Shown here: positions 16,986 to 23,397 of the stretch, in pieces | Numbering within the stretch: position 1 is the first letter of the stretch | Layout: every line of letters begins with the position of its first letter | From: Betaproteobacteria bacterium | Lineage (GTDB): Bacteria > Pseudomonadota > Gammaproteobacteria > Burkholderiales > Thiobacillaceae | DNA length: 36,310 nt | NCBI GenBank assembly: GCA_020049245.1 | Contig: JAIFLB010000068.1 | Coordinates: forward strand, 1 to 36,310 | Direction of reading: 5' to 3' | The notes under the pieces: model-generated | Told to the model about the DNA's origin: nothing | Databases searched by the model: none | What the model saw: the letters and a program-made list of their open reading frames with translations, nothing else | Position numbers and translations under genes: made by a program

Positions 16986-16991
16986 AGTATA
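16986..16991 (-). promoter_or_regulatory. Possible -10 box for the kdsD-to-ubiX operon
   Basis: On the minus strand this reads TATACT, a good sigma-70 -10 hexamer. No convincing -35 lies 16-18 bases upstream (the best is TAGAGC). If used, transcription starts about 8 bases before the first kdsD ATG, favouring the second ATG at 16959. It lies in the short divergent gap with the antiporter gene. Confidence 0.4.
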
Positions 16992-17023
16992 GCGATTAGC
17001 CCCTGACCGCTCTAGCAACCGAA

Positions 17024-18559
17024 ATGCACTCCACACTCGAACTGACTCTAATCCTGCTTGCCGCTGGCGTTTTCGCCCTGGCGCTGCTGAAAGCCGCCGG
17101 CATGCCGGCTTTGCTCGGTTACGTTTTGATCGGTATTGGCCTTGGGCCTTTTTTGCATGGCATGGGCGCAGATTCGCCAACCGCGCATCTGGCCGAGTTC
17201 GGTGTTGTCTTCCTGATGTTCTCGATCGGCCTCGAGTTTTCGCTTGCTCGTCTGAAAACCATGCGGATGGCTGTATTCGGACTCGGCGGCCTGCAAGTGA
17301 CGATCACCATGTTCATCGTCATGGTCTGCGGTCTCGTTCTCGGTCTGTCCTGGGAAACCGGCCTCGCGCTGGGTGGTGTCATCACCATGTCTTCCACCGC
17401 TATCGTCAGCAAGTTGTTGTCTGAACGCGACGAACTCGATAGCGAACATGGTCGCCTGATTCTTGGTGTGCTGTTGTTCCAGGATCTCGCCGTCGCGCCG
17501 CTGATCATCTTTGTCCCCGCGCTGGCGCAGAGTAGCGGCCTGGGTGAAGCCTTGCTTTTTGCCTCGCTGAAAGCCGTGCTGGTCCTGACGCTGATACTGG
17601 CGGTTGGACAAAAGCTGATGCGGCCATGGTTTCACATCGTCGCGCAAAGCAAATCGAGCGAATTGTTCATGCTCAACGTCTTGCTGGTCACCCTTGGCCT
17701 GGCTTACATCACCGATCGCGCCGGACTCTCACTCGCGCTGGGCGCTTTCCTGGCCGGTGTCTTGATTGCCGAAACGGAATATCGCTATCAGGTCGAGGCC
17801 GACATCCGCCCATTCCGGGATGTGTTGATGGGACTCTTCTTCGTCTCCGTCGGCCTCATGCTGGATCTGCAAATCGTTGCCCAGCATTGGGAAAAAGTGT
17901 TGGCCATCCTGTTGTTGCTGGTCTTCGGCAAACTACTGGTGATCGCTTTGCTGGCCGGCTTGTTCACCCAATCCTGGCCGGTTGTGATGCGCGTCGGCAC
18001 CGGCCTGGCGCAAGCCGGTGAATTCGGTTTCGTGCTGCTCGGCCTGACCCTGGCGAACAGCCTGTTGGCGCCTGAAATGCATCAGATCATTCTGGCGGCG
18101 ATGGTTTTGTCGATGCTGGCGGCGCCATTGCTGCTGATGGCGGGAACCCGCCTGGCGCAACGCATGGAAGGCGGCGCCTGGATGGAGCAGGCGCGTGGCG
18201 TGCATGAGATCGCAACGCGCGCGTTCGGCAAACAAAAACACGTGATTCTTTGCGGCTATGGTCGTAGCGGCCAGAGCCTGGCCCGGCTGCTCGAATCGGA
18301 ACATATCCCTTTCATCGCGCTCGACCACGACCCGCGCCGGGTTCGTGCTGCGGCGCAAGCGGGCGACAACGTTGTTTTCGGCGACTCGACCCGCACCGAA
18401 GTCTTGATGGCGGCCGGCGTGCAGCGCGCAAAGGCGGTCGTGGTGAGCTTCGCGCACACGCCCTCGGCGCTGAAAATCATTGCCTCGGTGCAGCGTTTGC
18501 GACCCGATGCACCGATCATCGTCCGCACCGTGGATGACAACGCATGGAAGGCGCGCTGA
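17024..18559 (+). CDS. Kef-type cation/proton antiporter (CPA2), C-terminally truncated by a frame break
   Basis: This 511-aa part holds a complete CPA2 exchanger domain of about 12-13 membrane segments (for example EFGVVFLMFSIGLEFSLARL, GVITMSSTAIVSKLL, LFQDLAVAPL, GTGLAQAGEFGFVLLG) followed by an NAD-binding KTN/TrkA-N domain from residue 403 with GYGRSG at 411-416. Such KefB/KefC/YbaL proteins expel K+ or other cations against protons. The frame should continue past IIVRTVDD with about 18-20 residues of the KTN domain; instead it runs into AWKAR and a stop. The rest of the protein follows in another frame at 18544-18933. Exchanger function may survive, but KTN gating should be impaired. 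A sequencing or assembly error cannot be excluded. Confidence 0.85.
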   Translation: MHSTLELTLILLAAGVFALALLKAAGMPALLGYVLIGIGLGPFLHGMGADSPTAHLAEFGVVFLMFSIGLEFSLARLKTMRMAVFGLGGLQVTITMFIVMVCGLVLGLSWETGLALGGVITMSSTAIVSKLLSERDELDSEHGRLILGVLLFQDLAVAPLIIFVPALAQSSGLGEALLFASLKAVLVLTLILAVGQKLMRPWFHIVAQSKSSELFMLNVLLVTLGLAYITDRAGLSLALGAFLAGVLIAETEYRYQVEADIRPFRDVLMGLFFVSVGLMLDLQIVAQHWEKVLAILLLLVFGKLLVIALLAGLFTQSWPVVMRVGTGLAQAGEFGFVLLGLTLANSLLAPEMHQIILAAMVLSMLAAPLLLMAGTRLAQRMEGGAWMEQARGVHEIATRAFGKQKHVILCGYGRSGQSLARLLESEHIPFIALDHDPRRVRAAAQAGDNVVFGDSTRTEVLMAAGVQRAKAVVVSFAHTPSALKIIASVQRLRPDAPIIVRTVDDNAWKAR

Positions 18560-18933
18560 TGCTCGCCTCGCAAACCATGCTGATGGCCGGCGTGCCATTG
18601 ACCCGCGTGTTGAAGCGCATCCGGCAAACACGGGAAGCACGTTATGGCGCGATGCGCGGTTATTTTCGCGGCTTGACCGACGAAACCGAGGATGAAACGG
18701 GTGGCGAGAGGCTGACTTCAGTCCTGCTCGAACCGCGTCATACCGGCTGCGGCAAGACCCTGGCCGAACTGACCTTTGAGAAATGGGGCGCCAGCGTCGT
18801 TGGCCTCCGGCGGCCCGGCAATCCGAGCGCGGAATACAGTCCGGAAACTCAACTTGTAGCGGGCGATATCGTACTGCTCAGAGGCGAACCGGATGCGCTG
18901 GCGGCGGCGGAAATCGCCTTGCGCGGCAGTTGA
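18544..18933 (+). pseudogene. Detached C-terminal part of the Kef-type antiporter (KTN end plus TrkA-C)
   Basis: The 129-codon frame starts MEGALMLASQTMLMAGVPLT and continues as in intact Kef antiporters (VLKRIRQTREARYGAMRGYF), then a TrkA-C domain (LEPRHTGCGKTLAELTF through LVAGDIVLLRGEPDALAAAE). Relative to the upstream 511-aa frame, its phase fits loss of 3n+1 bases, and about 18-20 expected residues are missing, so a deletion of roughly 55-58 bp is the simplest reading. The upstream stop TGA (18557-18559) overlaps an in-frame ATG at 18559 (TGATG), so this piece could still be translated by reinitiation. The stop at 18931-18933 lies three bases from the end of the convergent prepilin gene. 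Confidence 0.8.
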
Positions 18934-18936
18934 AAT

Positions 18937-19713
18937 TCAAAACAGCGCCGCAGCGCCGCAATTCGCCTCATTTTCGGCCGCTCGCCAATATCCGTTTTGC
19001 GGGTCGTAGCAGCGGCTTTCAGATGGCGGGCCGCCACCGCCACCGTAGGCGCTGAAACGAAACTGGCCGCTGTTGGCGCGGCCATCGTCGATCTTGCGAT
19101 CGATCTCGGCCAGTATCCGCGCCGGTACCTGACTACCGGTCTTCAGGTTCAGTCTGGCGCCACCGCCGGATCCGGCAAACTGGGCATCGTATTGCAACTG
19201 CAAGGTTGCGCCATACGGGTTGCGCGGCCATTCCGAAGCAGGGTCAGGCTGGCTGCCGCTGGCGCGGTAATGCCCAGAAATCAGATTCGCATGCGATAAA
19301 TGTACCCAGACCAGCAGGCTTTCTCGCGCTTGCGGCGTATCCCGCACCACACCATCCGAATTACCGCCGATCGAATCGTTTTCAATGCCAGACAGGTTGG
19401 ATCGCGCCAAAGTCCCTGGGTAGTCCCCAGGCAGCGCGCCATATTTATCCTGAAAGGTGAAGTAGGCGGCCTTGATGCTGTCCAGTTGCGAAATCAGATT
19501 TCTCGCCCGTGCACTCTCGATCAGTTCCTGGCCTTTGAGAATTCCGCCCAGCAGCAGACCAATCACGACCAGAACAATGGCCAGTTCAATCAACGTAAAA
19601 CCTGCACATGCGCTGCGCGAGCGTCGTTTGCCGGTTTGGTTGCCAACGCGGTTGCCAATGCGGTTGCCAAAAACGCGGCCAACAATGACGCAGGCGAGAT
19701 TTGATTTGATCAT
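18937..19713 (-). CDS. Prepilin-like protein with type IV pilin N-terminal methylation motif
   Basis: From the ATG at 19713 the product is 258 aa. The prepilin peptidase site is CAG/FTLIELAIVLVVIGLLLGG, with Gly38 before the cut and Glu at +5. The helix continues into ARNLISQLDSIKAAYFTFQDKYGALPGDYPG, a segment common in pseudopilin-like proteins of betaproteobacteria. The globular part is rich in Gly, Asn and Ser and contains two Cys near the end (ESRCYDPQ and EANCGAA), probably a disulfide loop as in pilins. The leader before the cut is 38 residues, much longer than the usual 5-10, and includes three in-frame repeats of GN(R/Q)x. No other pilus genes are nearby. Confidence 0.85.
   Translation of the reverse strand: MIKSNLACVIVGRVFGNRIGNRVGNQTGKRRSRSACAGFTLIELAIVLVVIGLLLGGILKGQELIESARARNLISQLDSIKAAYFTFQDKYGALPGDYPGTLARSNLSGIENDSIGGNSDGVVRDTPQARESLLVWVHLSHANLISGHYRASGSQPDPASEWPRNPYGATLQLQYDAQFAGSGGGARLNLKTGSQVPARILAEIDRKIDDGRANSGQFRFSAYGGGGGPPSESRCYDPQNGYWRAAENEANCGAAALF
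19639..19677. repeat. 12-bp in-frame tandem repeat in the prepilin leader
   Basis: GTTGCCAACGCG (19639-19650), GTTGCCAATGCG (19651-19662) and GTTGCCAAAAACGCG (19663-19677, with a 3-bp insertion) lie in tandem. On the minus strand they encode the GNRI, GNRV and GNQT stretch of the leader peptide, keeping the frame. Confidence 0.85.
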
Positions 19714-20056
19714 GAGTGCTTTTGAAAGCAATTTACAGACCTCTTGTGCCGTCACGAAGAACAGAACCAGACTGAGTTAAAACAGGCAGCTACGCGAATC
19801 AAGATCTATTAACCGTCATTTTTTCGTCAATCATGATGATTCGCCAACATTGAGAAGCAAATCGCAGATTAAACATCACTCTTGTTGCGGGATTTAACCG
19901 CCTTGAATCAATACCAGGAAAACAGCACAGGCAGGATGAAACCAATCGTAACAATTGCAAACAGCGCAGACACGTGCGGCTTACAGCAGCGCCCTAAAGT
20001 GATCTCACCGACACACATTCAGTGTGCCGGCCCATCACCTTACTCAGGAGCATGTC
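19714..20056. other. Intergenic region between divergent prepilin and helical-protein genes
   Basis: About 340 bp with no convincing gene; a 65-codon plus-strand frame at 19882-20079 has no ribosome site or family features. It is AT-richer than its surroundings. It should hold both promoters. For the prepilin gene, TTGATT and TAACTC on the minus strand with 17-bp spacing are a weak candidate. On the plus side, a leader hairpin CCGACACAC/GTGTGCCGG (20008-20030, one mismatch, loop ATTCA) sits just upstream of the ribosome site of the next gene. Confidence 0.5.
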
Positions 20057-20509
20057 ATGAAAAACAATCGCATCGTTAAAACCTTGGCCATCGCCGCCAT
20101 TTCCTCGCTGACCCTGCTTGCCGGAGCGAGCCAAGCGAACAGTTGGGGCAATCACTCATCACATTTCGCAACTCCTTACGCTCCGCATTCCCCCGATTAC
20201 GCCAACTTTTCTCCCGCCAGCTATGACCATGACGCTTCCCGTGGCTTCAAACCACGCGAAGCAAGCCACTTGATTGATAGCCGGCAACAGACACAGATTG
20301 ACAAAATCATGCATGGCCTGCGTATCGGCAGCCTGTCTCAACGTGAAGTCAGAAAGTTGGTACATGAGCAAAAGGAAATCGAGCAGTTGCAAAGAGATTT
20401 TCTGGCTGATCGACACCTGAGCCGGAATGAATGGGCGGAACTCGATCAGCGGCTTGATCGTGCCGCACGCAACATCCGTTCGGAAAAGCGTGACAGCAAT
20501 TGGCGCTAA
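20057..20509 (+). CDS. Small secreted helical protein of unknown function (150 aa)
   Basis: The ATG at 20057 is preceded by AGGAG. The product has a Sec signal peptide (residues 1 to about 27, LLAGASQA then NSW), a His/Ser/Pro/Tyr-rich linker (about 28-70), and a charged helical domain: REASHLIDSRQQTQIDKIMH, GLRIGSLSQREVRKLVHEQKE, IEQLQRDFLADRHLSRNEWA, ELDQRLDRAARNIRSEKRD. The two segments LSQREVRKL and LSRNEWAEL each open a helix in the same way, so the domain looks like a pair of helical hairpins with an internal repeat; LADRHLSRNEW resembles an EF-hand-like turn. Similar short proteins are known from many proteobacteria without a proven role. A strong terminator follows at 20519. Confidence 0.82.
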   Translation: MKNNRIVKTLAIAAISSLTLLAGASQANSWGNHSSHFATPYAPHSPDYANFSPASYDHDASRGFKPREASHLIDSRQQTQIDKIMHGLRIGSLSQREVRKLVHEQKEIEQLQRDFLADRHLSRNEWAELDQRLDRAARNIRSEKRDSNWR

Positions 20510-20518
20510 ACGGGAATT

Positions 20519-20550
20519 GGCGGGGCCGCACACACGCCCCGCCTTTGTGT
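20519..20550 (+). terminator. Rho-independent terminator after the helical secreted protein gene
   Basis: The 8-bp perfect GC stem GGCGGGGC (20519-20526) and GCCCCGCC (20536-20543), with a 9-nt loop, is followed by TTTGTGT. It ends the transcript 10 bases after the stop codon. Confidence 0.85.
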
Positions 20551-20589
20551 GGCAGGTGTCACACCTTGAGCAACGTCGTGATGCTATAA

Positions 20590-20617
20590 AAGGGGCCACG
20601 GAAAACTCCGGCCCCTT
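20590..20617 (+). promoter_or_regulatory. Stem-loop in the leader of the YceI-family gene
   Basis: AAGGGGCC (20590-20597) pairs perfectly with GGCCCCTT (20610-20617) around a 12-nt loop. It lies 45 bases before the YceI start and no U-run follows, so it is more likely a leader structure or mRNA-stabilising element than a terminator. CTATAAA just upstream could be part of a -10 box. Confidence 0.5.
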
Positions 20618-20661
20618 GGTGTCTATTGCGCACCAGAATATTTACTTGACGAGGAGACATC

Positions 20662-21486
20662 ATGCAAAACACCAACCTGACCAGCCGAACCAGACTTTCC
20701 CTGATCTCGCTCAGCCTCGCTCTTGGCCTTGCGCTTTCGGCTCCAGTTCAGGCTGAAGTCGAAACCTTTGCTATCGATACCGCGCACAGCTTCGCCAACT
20801 GGGAATTGCGCCATATCGTAGCCCGCACGAGCGGGACTTTTCACGACATCAAGGGCACTGTCGTACTTGACTTGAGCAACCTGGCCCAATCATCAGTCAA
20901 TGCCGTGATCAGCGTTTACAGCCTGAATTCGAGCCACCTGCGGCGTGATGTACACACCTTGACCGACGAATTCCTCGATGCACGCAATTATCCCGAGATG
21001 AAGTTCGTCTCCACCAGCGTCACCCCCCTCACCCCTGACAAAGGCACAATCAAAGGCCAACTCAGCCTGCATGGCGAGACCAAGCCAGTCACCATGGACT
21101 ATCAGATACTGGGTATCGGTCCGGATCCCTGGGGTGGCATGCGTGCTGGCTTCAAAGCCACCACGCGCATCAACCGATCCGATTTCGGCATTACGAAATA
21201 CACACCGACAGGCCCGGTCGGCAATGAAGTCGATATCACGCTGTTGATTGAAGGCATCAAACAAGGCCCCGATGGCAAACCCTGGAATGCGAAAGCTGCC
21301 GCCGAAGAAAAGGCAAAAGTTATTTCCTACCCGATGCCGACGCAAACCGCTCCTGTACCTGTCGTCGTCCCGGTCCCGGCACCCGTGGCTGTTCCTACGC
21401 CAGCACCTGCACCTGCACCTGCACCAGTGAAAAAGGAAAGCGCGGAAGATCAGTTGAAGAAAAAACTGAAAGGTCTATTCAATTAA
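20662..21486 (+). CDS. YceI family periplasmic protein with Pro/Ala-rich C-terminal extension
   Basis: The 274-aa product starts with a signal peptide (1 to about 31, cut after APVQA). Residues 33-200 form the YceI lipocalin-like barrel: FAIDTAHSFANWELRHI, GTFHDIKGTVVLDL, TDEFLDARNYPEMKFVS, GQLSLHGETKPVTMDY and FKATTRINRSDFGI. YceI proteins bind polyisoprenoid-type lipids in their barrel; the in vivo ligand here is unknown. Family members are usually about 190 aa, so the last 70 residues are extra: a Pro/Ala/Val linker (PAPAPAPAPV) and a basic amphipathic end (EDQLKKKLKGLFN). The linker is encoded by a GCACCT repeat at 21403-21425. GAGGAG precedes the ATG. Confidence 0.92.
   Translation: MQNTNLTSRTRLSLISLSLALGLALSAPVQAEVETFAIDTAHSFANWELRHIVARTSGTFHDIKGTVVLDLSNLAQSSVNAVISVYSLNSSHLRRDVHTLTDEFLDARNYPEMKFVSTSVTPLTPDKGTIKGQLSLHGETKPVTMDYQILGIGPDPWGGMRAGFKATTRINRSDFGITKYTPTGPVGNEVDITLLIEGIKQGPDGKPWNAKAAAEEKAKVISYPMPTQTAPVPVVVPVPAPVAVPTPAPAPAPAPVKKESAEDQLKKKLKGLFN
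21403..21425. repeat. 6-bp tandem repeat encoding the YceI Pro/Ala linker
   Basis: GCACCT repeats at 21403, 21409 and 21415, then GCACC at 21421. They encode alternating Ala-Pro and make the linker length prone to change by slippage without breaking the frame. Confidence 0.85.
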
Positions 21487-21615
21487 TCCGGTTCGATCCG
21501 AAGAATCTGGAGGCCAGAGCAAGCTGCCGGAAAAAAGAGGGGATTTGCGCAACGCATTCCTGCAGGCAAGCTTGAAACGGGAATGATGTGCTGAATGATT
21601 TGGATCAGTTCAGAG

Positions 21616-21639
21616 GGCCGGCTTTGACCGGCCTTTTTT
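21616..21639 (+). terminator. Rho-independent terminator downstream of the YceI gene
   Basis: GGCCGG (21616-21621), loop CTTTGA, CCGGCC (21628-21633), then six T. It lies about 130 bases after the stop of the YceI gene. The 21487-21615 stretch before it holds nothing I can recognise. Confidence 0.85.
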
Positions 21640-21693
21640 CATTACAACACCATAGCGATAGTGGACTTTTTGTCAGAACTGATCTGGCCAGTA

Positions 21694-21713
21694 CTAGCAA
21701 AAAATTTTGCTAG
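21694..21713. repeat. AT-rich palindrome at the end of the chalcone-isomerase-like gene
   Basis: CTAGCAAAA (21694-21702), AA, TTTTGCTAG (21705-21713): 9-bp perfect arms with a 2-base centre. It contains the TAG stop of the minus-strand gene. It may act as a weak bidirectional stop or protect the mRNA 3' end. Confidence 0.6.
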
Positions 21714-22333
21714 ATCGCATCCCGAATATCGCCGAGTAGAGCCCGCTTCAGGTTCTTTTGAATCGGCCGCTCACCCAGCCATATCTTCAGCAAACTTCGA
21801 TTGAAGGCCGCGCCGGGTACCGCGCCGAGAAAATGCTGGTTCAACCAGACACGGGTTCCAAGGGTCGGCAGGTAATCCATTTGCACAATGCCACCTTTGG
21901 GAATACGGCCGATTTTGTGCATCAAGCTCATGAACTGATCAATTGGCGCCTGAATCGCGGCGAGTTCCTCGGCACTATTGTTGTCGGTCAAGCCGCCCAA
22001 CAAATACTTCAAATCCTGCTGAGCCGAGACATCACGTAATAGCGTGATGCGCAATCGACGCGGAATATCCTGATCAAGAATGTCCTGCGGATCATTCAGC
22101 TTGCGCGGCAAGTAGAGGGCAATCTGGTAAATATCCAGAAACAGCAAATTCCGCACACCGACGCCATTCAGGACCAGTTCGAACGACTTCAGGCTAGCCT
22201 GGCTTTCGATGATTTCAGCCGGGCGGTTACTGGCAAAGCCATCCGTTGGCGTACCCGAGAAAGCCAGGCAAACCAGACTGGCAGCGCAAGCAGTGCGTCG
22301 CCCCTGCCGAGTCACGCTTGATTCCAGGTGCAT
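21710..22333 (-). CDS. Chalcone isomerase-like periplasmic protein
   Basis: From the ATG at 22333 the product is 207 aa, with a signal-like N-terminus (basic stretch RQGRR, then ACAASLVCLAFSG). The body matches the bacterial chalcone-isomerase-like family: FELVLNGVGVRNLLFLDIY, IALYLPRKLNDPQDIL, then KGGIVQMDYLPTLGTRVWL and LLKIWLGERPIQKNLKRALLG. Bacterial members are not flavonoid enzymes; fatty-acid or lipid binding is suggested by the fold, and the role is unknown. The 22333 start is preferred because it overlaps the stop of an upstream 51-codon ORF (TGATG). An in-frame ATG at 22381 would give 223 aa but overlaps that ORF. Confidence 0.85.
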   Translation of the reverse strand: MHLESSVTRQGRRTACAASLVCLAFSGTPTDGFASNRPAEIIESQASLKSFELVLNGVGVRNLLFLDIYQIALYLPRKLNDPQDILDQDIPRRLRITLLRDVSAQQDLKYLLGGLTDNNSAEELAAIQAPIDQFMSLMHKIGRIPKGGIVQMDYLPTLGTRVWLNQHFLGAVPGAAFNRSLLKIWLGERPIQKNLKRALLGDIRDAI

Positions 22334-22488
22334 CAGAATGCGAGTTGTAGCCAATCCCCCAGGCAAGGGTCGGATGCGCATTCACTGAAGCCACAGAAAT
22401 CATCCTCGCTGTCACCAGGCTGAATAACATCCTCCATTTCGTCATCCTCAATTGGCTCACGCAATTCAGTTTCCCATTTGATCGACAT
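22333..22488 (-). CDS. Predicted 51-aa acidic small protein, coupled to the chalcone-isomerase-like gene
   Basis: This minus-strand ORF starts at ATG 22488, with GGAG six bases upstream, and ends in TGA at 22335-22333, which shares a base with the ATG of the next gene. The product begins MSIKWETELREPIEDDEMED, is strongly acidic in its first two thirds, has three Cys (FCGFSECASDPCLGDW) and ends in DWLQLAF. There is no signal peptide or membrane helix. I recognise no family. Support is the good ribosome site, the stop/start overlap and the coherent composition. It may be a small regulator, a metal binder, or only a leader ORF for translational coupling. Confidence 0.55.
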   Translation of the reverse strand: MSIKWETELREPIEDDEMEDVIQPGDSEDDFCGFSECASDPCLGDWLQLAF

Positions 22489-22605
22489 GACTCACTCCGC
22501 TTTAAAAAACAGGTGAATATCATCCTGAAGTGTCGTGAAGCTTCGATGACAATTTTCAAAAACCTTGGCTGAAACAACGACTTCAACCAATTCGCCTCCG
22601 TATTT

Positions 22606-22625
22606 CAACCATTTCCAACCATTTC
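22606..22625. repeat. 10-bp direct repeat upstream of rnpB
   Basis: CAACCATTTC occurs twice in tandem (22606-22615 and 22616-22625), between the 51-aa ORF and rnpB. The role is unknown. The rest of 22489-22711 shows no gene. Confidence 0.7.
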
Positions 22626-22711
22626 CAGAGACTGCGGCACGGTTTGAGGTTGCCATCCCGTTGTTTCAGGGCTCAAGCAGGATTAGCCCAGGTTTTCTCC
22701 TATCGCCCCTA

Positions 22712-22717
22712 TATACT
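22712..22717 (+). promoter_or_regulatory. -10 box of rnpB
   Basis: TATACT ends 7 bases before the expected 5' end of the RNase P RNA at 22725, the right distance for a sigma-70 start. The -35 region (AGGTTT, about 22690-22695) is a poor match. Confidence 0.6.
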
Positions 22718-22724
22718 GCGCGCC

Positions 22725-23130
22725 GGAGTTGGCCAGGCAGCCGCTGCACGGTTTACCGCGTAGAGGAAAGTCCGGGCTCCATAGGGCAGAGTGCCAGGTA
22801 ACGCCTGGGCGCTATAAGTCGAGGGTGCAAACCCCGGCCCAAGGCGACGGAAAGTGCAACAGAAAAGATACCGCCGATGGCCGGTCGAGAGACCGGATCA
22901 GGCAAGGTTGAAATGGCGAGGTAAGAGCTCACCGCGGACGTGGCAACACGGACGGCAAGGTAAACCCCACTCGGAGCAAGGCCAAATAGGCAGGCACGTC
23001 AATGGCCTTTACGGCATTGACATCGGCGGCCCGTCGAAGCCTGCGGGTAGGCTGCTTGAGGCGCGGGGCGATCCGCGTCCCAGATGAATGGTTGCCCTCG
23101 ACAGAACCCGGCTTATCGGCCAACTCCCCC
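22725..23130 (+). ncRNA. rnpB: RNase P RNA, bacterial type A
   Basis: This is the catalytic RNA that trims 5' leaders from pre-tRNAs with protein C5. The terminal P1 helix is visible: GGAGTTGGCC (22725-22734) pairs perfectly with GGCCAACTCC (23118-23127). Between them lie the conserved core blocks GAGGAAAGTCCGGGCTCC (22763-22780), GCCAGGTAACGCCTGGGCG, CAACAGAAAAGATACCGCCG, AGCAAGGCCAAATAGG, and ACAGAACCCGGCTTATCGG near the 3' end. The length of about 405 nt fits type A. After P1 the sequence CCCTTTCTTTT gives a U-rich tail, so P1 plus this run probably ends transcription. The ends are set by the P1 helix and are accurate to a few bases. Confidence 0.96.
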
Positions 23131-23192
23131 TTTCTTTTCGTTAGCTGCCCAACTTCATCGCAGCGACCACCCAATTTCTAAGCATTTCCAAC

Positions 23193-23221
23193 CACAACTT
23201 AATGTTCGACATTAAGTTGTG
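23193..23221. repeat. Perfect 13-bp-arm palindrome between rnpB and mraZ
   Basis: CACAACTTAATGT (23193-23205), TCG, then ACATTAAGTTGTG (23209-23221). It lies in an AT-rich patch about 65 bases after the end of rnpB and 85 bases before the mraZ -35 box. No U-run follows it on the plus strand. It could be a regulator-binding site or an RNA hairpin that insulates the dcw cluster from rnpB. Confidence 0.7.
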
Positions 23222-23308
23222 CATCTATCACTTGATTTCGATTGAATATTTTTCTTTCCATAGAAATCTAAGTCATTGATGCCATTAAAAAAATTCCTAT
23301 TTTTCGGC

Positions 23309-23338
23309 TTGACGGTGGGGAATTGTGTTCTCTATAGT
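23309..23338 (+). promoter_or_regulatory. Sigma-70-like promoter of the dcw cluster
   Basis: A -35 box TTGACG (23309-23314) and a -10 box TATAGT (23333-23338) are spaced by 18 bp (or CTATAG with 17 bp). AT-rich DNA with T and A runs lies upstream and could serve as an UP element. The start would be near 23345, about 53 bases before the mraZ GTG. Confidence 0.65.
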
Positions 23339-23372
23339 GGGGATAAGTGGGTAACTGTGTGGTTTTGTGTCG
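23338..23372 (+). promoter_or_regulatory. MraZ operator: direct repeats with 10-bp period
   Basis: TGGGG (23338), TGGGT (23348), TGTGG (23358) and a weaker TGTCG (23368) recur every 10 bases. A further TGGGG lies at 23316, between the -35 and -10 boxes. MraZ is known to bind TGGGN repeats spaced by 5 bases ahead of its own gene and repress it. The position over the start site fits autoregulation. Confidence 0.65.
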
Positions 23373-23397
23373 CACAGTGCATCACGGAGGAGATAAC

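Noticed and set aside
19882-20079. A 65-codon plus-strand frame in the prepilin upstream region
   Set aside because: No ribosome site, no family resemblance, and it runs through the promoter and start of the next gene.
22227-22586. A 119-codon minus-strand frame overlapping the chalcone-isomerase-like gene
   Set aside because: It conflicts with the 51-codon ORF and the downstream gene, both with better start signals, and has no recognisable domain.
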